A stretch of DNA of 64,000 nucleotides from CAXQUZ01 sp942491145 (GTDB taxonomy: Bacteria > Myxococcota_A > UBA796 > UBA2385): positions 1 to 64,000 of the forward strand of contig CALOBC010000040.1 of assembly GCA_942491145.1 (NCBI GenBank), read 5' to 3'. This document shows positions 17,418 to 25,172 of this stretch, piece by piece (position 1 is the first letter of the stretch; each line of letters opens with the position of its first letter). The notes under the pieces are model-generated. The model searched no databases and had not been told where the DNA came from. It worked only from the letters and a program-made list of their open reading frames with translations. Position numbers and translations under genes: made by a program.

Positions 17418-17735
17418 TCAGGCCCGGGTGGACCAGTCTTGGCGAATCCGCACCAACTTGAAGCCGTTGGGGACGGCCGTCACGGTGTCCCACCACTCGT
17501 CCTTGTCGAACCGATACCGAAACTGAACAGCACGGAGCTCGCGGGCCCGCAGTCGGTCGTGGGCCTCGTCCAGCGACACCGGGCCTGGGGTGGCACGGGC
17601 GACTTGGCCCCCCTTGGTGACCACTTCGAGCCCTTCGCCCAGCGTGCCGATGTCCCGGATGAGTGCAGCGAGCCCAGCGTCGTCGAGGAGACCCTCGTGG
17701 AGCTCCGGGAGCGGGCGGTTCTCGTTGGCGGTCAT
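17418..17735 (-). CDS. Small soluble protein of the nap operon
   Basis: A 105-residue protein without a signal peptide, cysteines or a domain that I recognise. The C-terminal half has an aromatic, charged stretch (VQFRYRFDKDEWWDT). It starts with an ATGA overlap with the upstream small gene and is the last of eight tightly packed genes, so it is translated with the nitrate reductase set. A chaperone or maturation role would fit the position but is not shown by the sequence. Confidence 0.7.
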   Translation of the reverse strand: MTANENRPLPELHEGLLDDAGLAALIRDIGTLGEGLEVVTKGGQVARATPGPVSLDEAHDRLRARELRAVQFRYRFDKDEWWDTVTAVPNGFKLVRIRQDWSTRA

Positions 17736-17965
17736 CGGTCACGCTTCCATGGTTGGGGGGCTTCGTCGACGGCGAGCTCGGCCGAGAGGGCCACAGGCGC
17801 TTCGCCGTCGGCGGGTCGGAATGCCCGCAGGGGGATGATTCCGGTGGGCATGGGGGCGATTCGCCCGGGGGCCTTGCCCGGTGCGGCGGGTGCGGGTGCG
17901 GGCTCACCGCGTCCCTTCAGCAGTCCGCCCAGCAGATCCCGGCGACTCAAGTCTTGGCGTTTCAT
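17732..17965 (-). CDS. Small nap-operon protein with SRRDLLGG N-terminus
   Basis: A 77-residue protein. The N-terminus MKRQDLSRRDLLGGLLKG looks like the start of a twin-arginine or NapF/NapG-type protein, but no Fe-S cysteines follow; the rest is Pro/Ala-rich. It overlaps the tetrahaem gene upstream (ATGA) and the 105-residue gene downstream (ATGA). It may be the remnant of an Fe-S protein or a small accessory subunit. Confidence 0.65.
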   Translation of the reverse strand: MKRQDLSRRDLLGGLLKGRGEPAPAPAAPGKAPGRIAPMPTGIIPLRAFRPADGEAPVALSAELAVDEAPQPWKRDR

Positions 17966-18765
17966 GGGCGGGTCTCCTGCGCCGAGGGGTGGGTCAGGAC
18001 GGGGCGTTGCTCCAGTCCAGACTGGGCGGCGTGGCACTGCACACACTGCTGGCGGTCCGGGTGGGTGGACCGCATGGCGTCCCGACCGTTGGGGCCGTGG
18101 CAAGACATGCAGCGCTCGCGCATGAACTGCCGGTGGGGAATCACGGGCGGGGCGATGTCCCACGCGCGCGGTCCCGCGACCGGGCTGGCCAGCCCCACGA
18201 AGGTGTTGGTGGCAAAGGTGGCATCGGGCGCCAGCGTTGGACCAGGCATCGGTGCTTCTGCGACCACGTGGCACTGGGTGCAGCTGGCGTGGGCCGCGTG
18301 CGACATGGGCCGGGCCACCTGACCCCGCAGCTTCATGCCGGCGTCATGGCACGCGAGGCACTCGGCGGCGCTCGACTGGCGGACCGCGTGGGGGATGGTC
18401 GGTGGGGCGCCATCATAGGCGCGCAGGTTGGCGCGGGCCTGGAGGTCGTCGGCCTTGGACGTGCCCTCCAAGGAGACTGTCGCGGTGCGGCCGTCCCCCC
18501 GCAAGGATGCCAGCTCCTTGTCCCAGTCCATCCCGACACCGGAGGCCCGGGTCTGAGCGTCCGAGTAGGTCGGCATGAAAGAGTCGATGTGTGCGCCATT
18601 GTCGCCGTCGGACTGCACCAGCGGTGAGCCCTCGATCGGCGGCGCACCCGTGCCCACAAAGAAGCCGACCACCGCCAAGCCCAGCACCACCGCGAGGGCG
18701 GGCTGCAGCATGCCGGGGCGGGTGGGGCCCGGTCCTGGGGTGGTTGGCTGCGGATCAGCGGACAT
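17962..18765 (-). CDS. napB: Tetrahaem NapB-like cytochrome c
   Basis: A 267-residue protein with one N-terminal membrane anchor (residues 20-42) and four haem motifs: CLACH, CTQCH, CMSCH and CVQCH. The segment AYDGAPPTIPHAV before the first motif is typical of NapB, the dihaem electron-transfer subunit of periplasmic nitrate reductase. A second PPVIPH module precedes the last two haems, so this looks like an internally duplicated NapB. It follows napA by 3 nt. It should pass electrons to NapA in the periplasm. The gene symbol is by similarity; the usual NapB is half this size. Confidence 0.85.
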   Translation of the reverse strand: MSADPQPTTPGPGPTRPGMLQPALAVVLGLAVVGFFVGTGAPPIEGSPLVQSDGDNGAHIDSFMPTYSDAQTRASGVGMDWDKELASLRGDGRTATVSLEGTSKADDLQARANLRAYDGAPPTIPHAVRQSSAAECLACHDAGMKLRGQVARPMSHAAHASCTQCHVVAEAPMPGPTLAPDATFATNTFVGLASPVAGPRAWDIAPPVIPHRQFMRERCMSCHGPNGRDAMRSTHPDRQQCVQCHAAQSGLEQRPVLTHPSAQETRP

Positions 18766-18768
18766 CGC

Positions 18769-21162
18769 TCAAGCCCCTTTGGACATGGCGATGCGCTCGA
18801 TCCGCACCGCGCACTTCTTGTAGTCGGGCTGCTTGCTGTAGGGGTCGTACTCGTGCAGTGTCAGGTTGTTGATGAGCAGGCGCTCATCGAAGAAGGGGAC
18901 AAACACCGATCCCGGCGGCGGCTTGCCCCGGCCGTCCAACCAGACGGGCAGCTCGAGCTGGCCGCGGCGACTGACGAGTCGCACCACTTCCCCGTTTGCG
19001 ATGCCCATGGCGTTTGCGTCTTCGCGGCTCAGCTCGACATAGGCTTGCGGCATGGCGTCGCGAAGCTGTGGGATCCGGCGGGTCATCGTGCCGGTGTGCC
19101 AGTGCTCCAGCACACGGCCCGTGCACAGCCACAGCGGGTACTCGGCATCCGGAGACTCGGGCGGCGGCTCGTATGGTTGGAACCAGACCTGGGCCCGCCC
19201 ATCGCCCGAGGTCGAGTGGTAGAAGTCGATCTCTTTGCCCTTGGCCACGTAGGGGTCGTCAAACTCGCTGAACCGAAAGCGGGTCTCTCGCCAAGTGCCG
19301 TCGGTCTGCTCCACCACCGGCCAGCGCAAGCCGCGCGCGGACACGTACACTTCGTAGGGTGCGAGGTCCTTGTGCTTGAGGCGCGTGAACGGGCGGTACT
19401 CTTCGAAGAGGGCCTTGTCCACGTTGATGTCGGCGAAGTGCTCCCACTTCCAGCTCGGCACTTCGCGCCCCTTGTCGTCTTCCATGTGGAAGAGGAAGCG
19501 CCCGTCCTTGTCTTTCATCCCCGCAAAGCCGCGGTCGTACAGACGGCGGGCCACGGCGACGGTCTGCCACACGTCGTCGCGGGCCTGGCCGGGGGGCTCC
19601 ACCATCTTGTACCACTGCTGGGTGCGGCGCTCCGAATTGCCGAACAGGCCGTTCTTTTCGACCCACATGGCGCTGGGCAGCACAAGGTCGGCCAGCTCGG
19701 TGCTCGCGGTCGGGTAGACGTCGCTGACAATCATGAACTTGTCGGGATCTTTGGCGCCCGGCGTGACCAGCAGGTTGCGGTTCGGCATCGTCTGGCCAGG
19801 GTTGGTGACCTGCACCCAGATGGTGTGCACGTCCCCGCCCTTGGCCTTCGGGGTGCTCCAGCGCTTCCACATCTCGATGGTGTGGTACCCGGGCTTCGCG
19901 TTGATGCGCCCCGGGGGCAGGTTCCAGTACTCTTCAGACTGGGCGCGGTGGGCGTCATTGGCCACCACACGGCCGCCGGGCAAGGCGTGGGCGAGGGTGC
20001 CCACTTCCCGGGCGGTGCCACAGGCGGAGGGCTGTCCGGTCAGGCTGGTGGGGGCGTCCCCGGGCTTGCCGAAGTGGCCCGACAGCAAGTGAACGCCGTG
20101 GATGAGGCTGTTCATGGCCGTGCCGCGGGTGTGCTGGTTCACACCCATGCACCACAAGCTGGTGATGCGGATGTCGCGACGCCCAAAGAGCTTGCCCAGC
20201 ATCCGAATCTTCGCGGCGGGCACCCCCGAGATCTCTTCTACCCGCTCGGGGGTGTACTCGGCGATGGAGGCCTTGTACGCCTCGAAGTCCATGGGCTCGC
20301 CCTTGAGCGTGCCCGGGTCGGTGTTCTGGCGGAACGCGCAGTGCTTGTCGACGAAGTCCTTGTCCCAGGTGCCGTTGGCCATGAGCTGCTGGGCGATGCC
20401 GTTGGCGATGGCCAGATCCGTGTTGGGCTTAAACTGCAGGTACTCTTGGCAGTGGGCGGTCGTGCGGGTGCGCCGGGTGCCGATGTCGATGAGCAGCACC
20501 TCTTCGCCCCGGGAGCGCCGGTCGATGATGCGCGAGAAGAGCACCGGATGCATCTCGGCGGGGTTGTTGCCCCACATGATGACCACATTGGCGGCGTCGA
20601 GGTCGTCGTAGCAGCCAGCGGGCTCGTCCACGCCATAGGTTGCGATGAACCCGGTGACGGCGCTGGCCATGCAGAGTCGTGCGTTCGGGTCGATGTGGTT
20701 GCAGGACAGCCCACCCTTCATGAACTTCTGCGCGGCGAAGCCCTCGGGAATGGTCCACTGGCCGCTGCCGTAGACGGCGAAGCCGCTGGGGTCCAGCTCG
20801 ACTCGGTCCGCGATGACGTCGATGGCTTCGTCCCAGCTGATGGGCACAAGCTTGCCGTTCTTGCGCAGCATGGGGGTCTTCAGCCGGTCCTCGCCATACA
20901 GCGCGAGGCCCACGTGGTAGCCCTTCACGCACAGCAAGCCCTTGTTGACTTCCGCTTGTTCGTCGCCTGCGATGGCGACCACGCGCCCACTCTTGACGCC
21001 GACTTGCACGTGGCAGCCGGTGCCGCAGAATCGACAGGGTGCCTTGTCCCAGGTGACGCCGTCGGCGGTGGTGCGAGGGCGCGCGGTGGCGGTGCGGGCG
21101 GCTGCTGCGGTGGCGGTGGCCATGGCAGAGAGCTTGAGGAATGTGCGCCGGTCCGTGCTCAT
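18769..21162 (-). CDS. napA: Periplasmic nitrate reductase catalytic subunit
   Basis: A 797-residue molybdopterin oxidoreductase. The twin-arginine signal (DRRTFLK) begins at residue 4. The [4Fe-4S] ligands are C43, C46, C50 and C78, and C164 in ARLCMASA is the Mo ligand expected for NapA. The C-terminal domain has the Mo-bis-MGD binding segments (LCTGRVLEHWHTGTMTRR). It reduces nitrate to nitrite in the periplasm. The start at 21162 overlaps the napD stop as ATGA. Length and motifs agree with NapA; an assimilatory or formate dehydrogenase role is unlikely given NapD and NapB next door. Confidence 0.95.
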   Translation of the reverse strand: MSTDRRTFLKLSAMATATAAAARTATARPRTTADGVTWDKAPCRFCGTGCHVQVGVKSGRVVAIAGDEQAEVNKGLLCVKGYHVGLALYGEDRLKTPMLRKNGKLVPISWDEAIDVIADRVELDPSGFAVYGSGQWTIPEGFAAQKFMKGGLSCNHIDPNARLCMASAVTGFIATYGVDEPAGCYDDLDAANVVIMWGNNPAEMHPVLFSRIIDRRSRGEEVLLIDIGTRRTRTTAHCQEYLQFKPNTDLAIANGIAQQLMANGTWDKDFVDKHCAFRQNTDPGTLKGEPMDFEAYKASIAEYTPERVEEISGVPAAKIRMLGKLFGRRDIRITSLWCMGVNQHTRGTAMNSLIHGVHLLSGHFGKPGDAPTSLTGQPSACGTAREVGTLAHALPGGRVVANDAHRAQSEEYWNLPPGRINAKPGYHTIEMWKRWSTPKAKGGDVHTIWVQVTNPGQTMPNRNLLVTPGAKDPDKFMIVSDVYPTASTELADLVLPSAMWVEKNGLFGNSERRTQQWYKMVEPPGQARDDVWQTVAVARRLYDRGFAGMKDKDGRFLFHMEDDKGREVPSWKWEHFADINVDKALFEEYRPFTRLKHKDLAPYEVYVSARGLRWPVVEQTDGTWRETRFRFSEFDDPYVAKGKEIDFYHSTSGDGRAQVWFQPYEPPPESPDAEYPLWLCTGRVLEHWHTGTMTRRIPQLRDAMPQAYVELSREDANAMGIANGEVVRLVSRRGQLELPVWLDGRGKPPPGSVFVPFFDERLLINNLTLHEYDPYSKQPDYKKCAVRIERIAMSKGA

Positions 21163-21473
21163 GGTGTGCTCGTCGGGGATGGGGGCAGAAGGGGGGTGTT
21201 GCGGCGGCCTCGGGGGGGCGGTGGCTCGCCGGTGTCGAGGTCCGAGAAGTCGGCGAAGACCAGCTCGACGTGGAGCACACCGGGGAGGGTGCTCACCTGG
21301 GTCCACAGGGCCTTGTCTGCCGCGCGGGTGTCGGTGTCCAGCACGACCGGAACCCGCACGTCATCGGCAATCTCACCGACGGTCACGCCGGGGGTGGCCG
21401 CCAGCTGGTCCAGCACCGCCGTTCGTGCTGCGGGTTGGTTTGAGATCGTCAGAACGGCGCTGAGCACGGGCAT
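21159..21473 (-). CDS. napD: NapD-family chaperone
   Basis: A 104-residue protein with the NapD-like ferredoxin fold pattern (LSAVLTISNQPAARTAVLDQL and GVLHVELVFAD). NapD binds the Tat signal of NapA during cofactor insertion. It lies between nrfD and napA and overlaps both (TGATG and ATGA). The Pro-rich C-terminal tail of about 20 residues is longer than usual. The start at 21473 was fixed by the overlap with nrfD. Confidence 0.85.
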   Translation of the reverse strand: MPVLSAVLTISNQPAARTAVLDQLAATPGVTVGEIADDVRVPVVLDTDTRAADKALWTQVSTLPGVLHVELVFADFSDLDTGEPPPPRGRRNTPLLPPSPTSTP

Positions 21474-22750
21474 CAGGCCCCCTTGGGCGTCTGGCCCACA
21501 TGCATGCGGTCGGTGAAGACAGCGGCGGCGAGCTTGATGCCGAGGGTGAACAGCATCAGGCCCAGCGCCCAGCCACCGGCCATGACCCGCCACTCCAGCT
21601 CATTGGGGACGTACTCGACCAGCTCGTGCAGGGTGCTCGGGATGAAGCCGGGGACCACAAGGCCCATGCCTTTTTCAATCCAGATGGCGACGAAGGTGAG
21701 CACACACGCGATGTCGATGAGCCAGAGGCGCTTTTCGTTGCGGGACAGCAGCAGCAGCGCCGCGGCGACCACATTGAAGACCACGGCGGTCCAGATCCAG
21801 GGCACCAGCGCGTTGTGGCCGTGCAGACCGAAGAACAGGTACTGCGCCGAGGCGGTGTGGCTGCCCCCGGTGTAGAACTCGGTGAAGACCTCGCTCACGA
21901 CCAGAAAGAGATTGATGAGAATGGTCACCCTGAGGATCTTCACGAGGGTCCAGACCGGGCCCATGGAGATGCGCACACCCGTCATCCGGCGGATGACTTG
22001 GAGTGCCAGGATGAGGAAGGCCGGGCCGGAGACGAACGCCGACACCAAGAAGCGGGGGGCCAGCAGGGCCGTGTTCCAGAAGGGACGCCCGCCGAGACCG
22101 GAGAAGAGAAACGCCGTCACGGTGTGGATGGACACGGCCCAAGCGATGCTCAGATACACAAATGGCAGGGTCCAGCGCGGGTCCGGCTTTCGGCCGAGAT
22201 AGCGCATGTAGAGCATGTACCCGCACACGTGCAGGTTGATGAGCAGGTAGCCGCTGAGGACCACCACATCCCACGTCAGCAGGCTCACGGGCCAGTTGAA
22301 GCGACCGACCACCGGCATCATGTGCCACACGCGGTCGGGGCGGCCGATGTCCACGTTGACGAAGTACAGCGACATCGCGATGGCAGAGACCGCGAGGATC
22401 TCACCAATGATGACCACGTCGTGCATCTCGTGGTCGTCATACAGATACGCAGGCACGACCATCATCACGGCGCCGGCTGCGAGTCCAACCGTAAACGCAA
22501 AGTTGGCGATGTAGAGGCCCCAGCTCACGTGGTCGGACATGGCAGTGGTGCCCATGCCTTCGACCACCTGGTGGGCCCAGCCGTTGGCCCCCACCAAGAA
22601 GATGGCGGTCAGCAGGGTCATCCACGCGTAGAAGGGCCAGCCGCCGTCGGTGGCGACGCCCGCTGCCCGCCACAAGAAGCCTGGGTAGGACCGAATGGAG
22701 CCCTGCCGAGGGGTGGCCTCGGGGACGGTCTCTGGTGTGTTGTTGGTCAC
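21473..22750 (-). CDS. nrfD: NrfD/PsrC-type quinol-interacting membrane subunit
   Basis: A 425-residue protein with about ten transmembrane helices, matching the NrfD/PsrC family (PFYAWMTLLTAIFLVGANGW near the N-terminus, FNWPVSLLTWDVVVLSGYL in the middle). NrfD proteins exchange electrons with the quinone pool and a four-cluster ferredoxin such as the one encoded directly upstream. No NapC or NapGH gene is present here, so this pair probably feeds NapA. The stop overlaps the napD start. Confidence 0.9.
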   Translation of the reverse strand: MTNNTPETVPEATPRQGSIRSYPGFLWRAAGVATDGGWPFYAWMTLLTAIFLVGANGWAHQVVEGMGTTAMSDHVSWGLYIANFAFTVGLAAGAVMMVVPAYLYDDHEMHDVVIIGEILAVSAIAMSLYFVNVDIGRPDRVWHMMPVVGRFNWPVSLLTWDVVVLSGYLLINLHVCGYMLYMRYLGRKPDPRWTLPFVYLSIAWAVSIHTVTAFLFSGLGGRPFWNTALLAPRFLVSAFVSGPAFLILALQVIRRMTGVRISMGPVWTLVKILRVTILINLFLVVSEVFTEFYTGGSHTASAQYLFFGLHGHNALVPWIWTAVVFNVVAAALLLLSRNEKRLWLIDIACVLTFVAIWIEKGMGLVVPGFIPSTLHELVEYVPNELEWRVMAGGWALGLMLFTLGIKLAAAVFTDRMHVGQTPKGA

Positions 22751-22759
22751 GACAAAGGC

Positions 22760-23659
22760 CTATTCATCGAAGAAGTAGAAGAACCGCGGCTGGGTGCCCT
22801 GGTCTTCTTTGAGGATAAACACCCGCTTGTTCTCCAGGACCCAGCGCACTTCGGAGTCGGGATCGAGCAGGTTGCCGAAGACCCGGGCGCCGGTGGGACA
22901 TGCCTCCAGGCATGCGGGCATGCGGCCCTTCCGGGTGCGGTGCAGGCAGAACGTGCACTTCTCCATCACGCCCTGGGGACGGATGCGATTCGACAAGTAC
23001 GCTTGGTCTGGGTTGATCTCGTCGGCCGGAATCTCCGGCTTGGTCCAGTTGAAGCGGCGCGCGTGGTAGGGGCATGCGGCTTCGCAGTACCGACAGCCGA
23101 TGCACCAGTTGTAGTCGACAACCACGATGCCGTCGGGCTCCTTCCAGGTGGCTTCGATGGGGCAGACCGACACACAGGGCGGGTTGTCGCACTGGTGACA
23201 CTGCACCGGCATGTAGTACTTGTCTTTGCGCGGAACGGTGTGGTCATACTCGGTGGTGGCGTTGGCCAGATCCACCGTGCCGTTGCTGATCTCCAACACA
23301 CGGATGTAGCTCTGGTTGCTGGGCCGGTCGTGGTTGTTCTCGATGTGGCAGGCTTCGGCACACCGCCGACATCCAATGCAGACCGACAAGTTCAGCGCGT
23401 ACGCGAACTGCACGCCGGGGAGCGGCCGCGTGTCTTCAATGCTGACCTCGGCACCGTACTCTTCGGCCGTGCTGGCCTCGAGGCGGCGCAGCACGCTCTG
23501 CATCTCGTCTTTGCTCAGCTCTTTGTAGTGCTTCTGGAGGAACTCTCCGAAGTCGACGTCGTCGGTGAGCTCGGTCAGCGGGGCGAGGGCCTTGGCGAAG
23601 GCACTTGCACCGAGGGTGGCCCCAAGGGTCTTGAGCGCCGTGCGGCGGGAGCTGGACAT
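22760..23659 (-). CDS. nrfC: Four-cluster ferredoxin subunit (NrfC-like)
   Basis: A 299-residue protein with a Tat-like start (SSSRRTALK) and sixteen cysteines in the 4x[4Fe-4S] arrangement of NrfC, PsrB and DmsB (CIGCRRCAEAC, CHQCDNPPCVSVCP, CIGCRYCEAACP, CTFCLHR...CLEACP). It should carry electrons from NrfD to the periplasmic haem proteins or NapA. The start at 23659 overlaps the tetrahaem gene stop as TGATG; the longer frame upstream is antisense-like sequence. Nine bases separate it from nrfD. Confidence 0.9.
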   Translation of the reverse strand: MSSSRRTALKTLGATLGASAFAKALAPLTELTDDVDFGEFLQKHYKELSKDEMQSVLRRLEASTAEEYGAEVSIEDTRPLPGVQFAYALNLSVCIGCRRCAEACHIENNHDRPSNQSYIRVLEISNGTVDLANATTEYDHTVPRKDKYYMPVQCHQCDNPPCVSVCPIEATWKEPDGIVVVDYNWCIGCRYCEAACPYHARRFNWTKPEIPADEINPDQAYLSNRIRPQGVMEKCTFCLHRTRKGRMPACLEACPTGARVFGNLLDPDSEVRWVLENKRVFILKEDQGTQPRFFYFFDE

Positions 23660-24282
23660 CAGTGAGATCCTTCGGCGTGTGCCGGGGTGGGGCTGCGGCT
23701 CCGGTCCACCGCGCGGGCGACGGGCTGGCCGCCTTGGAACGCGGGCGCGTGGGCATCGTGGCAGTCGATGCAGTGGTTGCGTTCCCGGGGGCCCTGGCGC
23801 AGGTCCCAGTGGCCGGTCATGCCGCCGTGGGAGCCGGCCTGGTAGTCGCGATGCTGCGGGCCATGGCACTGGGCACACAGCTGCATGGCGTCAGTCATCT
23901 CGAGGGTGCTGCCGTCGGCCAATCGCAGCAGGCTGCGGTCGTTGGGGTCGTGGCAGGCGGCACAGGGCTGGTTGCCGTGGACCACTTCGAGGGTGCCGTG
24001 GAATTCTTCGGGGTTGCCTTCGGACTCGACCAGTCCAGGCTTGGCGGCGCTGCCATGGCAGGTCGCGCAGGCGACACCGATGGGTGTGCCGTGGACGTCG
24101 GTGAGCTCGGTGTCCACCACGCCCAGCGTCTGCGGCTGGTGGATGGTCACGGGGTGGGCCGGGCCGTCGGGCACTGGCTCGGCGAATTCCCGCGAGGGGT
24201 CGGCGTAGCCACCGAGGCAGCCGGTGAGCTGCAGCAGTGGGGTCGCCAAGGCGAACAGCAGTGTGGGGCGTGAGAGTTGCAT
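23659..24282 (-). CDS. Tetrahaem c-type lipoprotein, first gene of the nap operon
   Basis: A 207-residue protein. The signal peptide carries a lipobox (L-Q-L-T-G-C). Four haem motifs are spaced along the chain: CATCH, CAACH, CAQCH and CIDCH. It resembles small multihaem electron carriers (NapM or NrfH-like) without their membrane helix. I chose the ATG at 24282 instead of 24312 because the operator dyad and its likely -10 box end 3 nt upstream of 24312, leaving no room for a leader. It probably collects electrons for NapA. Confidence 0.85.
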   Translation of the reverse strand: MQLSRPTLLFALATPLLQLTGCLGGYADPSREFAEPVPDGPAHPVTIHQPQTLGVVDTELTDVHGTPIGVACATCHGSAAKPGLVESEGNPEEFHGTLEVVHGNQPCAACHDPNDRSLLRLADGSTLEMTDAMQLCAQCHGPQHRDYQAGSHGGMTGHWDLRQGPRERNHCIDCHDAHAPAFQGGQPVARAVDRSRSPTPAHAEGSH

Positions 24283-24314
24283 CAGCCAGCGCCTGAGCAA
24301 GACCCATGCCATTT

Positions 24315-24332
24315 ATGGACCCAGATATCGAT
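24315..24332. promoter_or_regulatory. Putative NO-regulon operator, site 4 (nap operon)
   Basis: ATGGACCCAGATATCGAT fits ATGGAY-N6-RTCYAT at eleven of twelve defined positions. On the minus strand it is followed by CATAAA at the same offset as TATAAT/TATTAT in sites 1 and 2. This places the operator over the -10 region of the nap operon promoter, 33 bp before the chosen start. Confidence 0.5.
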
Positions 24333-24707
24333 TGACTGTGGGCACCTGCCGATGGGATAGATCGAGCGGTGCCCTGGGGGGCCGGCAGGCGCCGTTGGGT
24401 GAAATGGCCCAGCTAGGGGTGCGAGCCCGCGCACCCCACTGGAGGCCGTGGGCTCGGCCCATGGGCATGGCTGGCCGTGGGCGCGGCCTGTTGCGGGATC
24501 GGGCAGCAGGCATTGGAGGCGAACCCGTCCCCGGTCGCGCGGCGTGTGAGGGCGTGGAGAGATGTTCCATTGTGGTAGGACTGTGCGGCGGGTCAGATCT
24601 CGGTCGGTCCGTCACCTGTCGAGTTGCGGGGCCCGCTATGAGGGGCGGGTCGTGTGCTGCGGGTGGTCCCGTTGAGTGCCCCCCCCACGGGGTGGAGAGG
24701 CCGGTGA
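24333..24707. other. Intergenic region between the nap operon and the Rrf2 gene
   Basis: 375 bp without a credible gene on either strand. A hairpin GGGGTGCG/CGCACCCC lies at 24416-24437. GTGGA-N7-TCCAT near 24558-24575 is one base short of the operator spacing. This segment must hold the Rrf2 promoter, but I could not place it. Confidence 0.5.
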
Positions 24708-25142
24708 ATGATACTGAGTCAGACCATTGAGTATGGCTTTCGGGCTGCGGCCTGCCTCGCGATCTCCAGCCACGAAGGGCCGGTGTCGGCGACCACGCTG
24801 GCGGCTCGGACGGGCATCCCTGTCGGCTACCTCTCCAAGGTGATGCGGCGGCTGGTGGTGGCGGAGTTGGTCCGCTCCCAACGCGGCCATGGGGGGGGCT
24901 TCACCCTCGCCCGCCCGCCCGAGACCATCCAGTTCATCGACGTTCTGGATGCACTGGACTTCACCGTGGAGCAGAAGCGGTGCGCGTTCGGCTTCGGCCA
25001 GTGCGACGCCAGTGACCCCTGCCCGCTGCACGACTCGTGGGCATCCCTCCGGTCGAGCTTTCTGGAGTGGGCCTGCTCCCACACGCTGGCCGACTTCGCG
25101 GGGGCTGACTGCTCAGGACCGCGCAGCATCCGGATGTCGTGA
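24708..25142 (+). CDS. Rrf2-family Fe-S transcription regulator, NsrR-like
   Basis: A 144-residue winged-helix regulator of the Rrf2 family. The N-terminus and recognition helix (IPVGYLSKVMRRLVVAELV, then RGHGGGFTLARPPETI) are typical. Three cysteines, C92, C99 and C105, occupy the usual Fe-S cluster position, and residue 8 is Glu, where NsrR has Asp and RsrR has Glu. NsrR relatives sense NO through their cluster and repress NO-response genes. The gene sits between the nap and nor operons. I propose it binds the shared 18-bp dyad; no dyad of the same quality precedes its own gene. Reading NO rather than iron or redox is inference from context. Confidence 0.85.
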   Translation: MILSQTIEYGFRAAACLAISSHEGPVSATTLAARTGIPVGYLSKVMRRLVVAELVRSQRGHGGGFTLARPPETIQFIDVLDALDFTVEQKRCAFGFGQCDASDPCPLHDSWASLRSSFLEWACSHTLADFAGADCSGPRSIRMS

Positions 25143-25172
25143 GCGGCTGTTGCTCGTCGACAATGGCGTGGT

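Noticed and set aside
18853..21516. Long plus-strand frame opposite napA
   Set aside because: Antisense to a well-supported gene, no motif, Gly/Val/His-rich composition typical of a shadow frame.
24558..24575. GTGGA-N7-TCCAT as an Rrf2 autoregulatory site
   Set aside because: The spacer is one base short, it lies about 135 bp before the gene, and no -10 box overlaps it.
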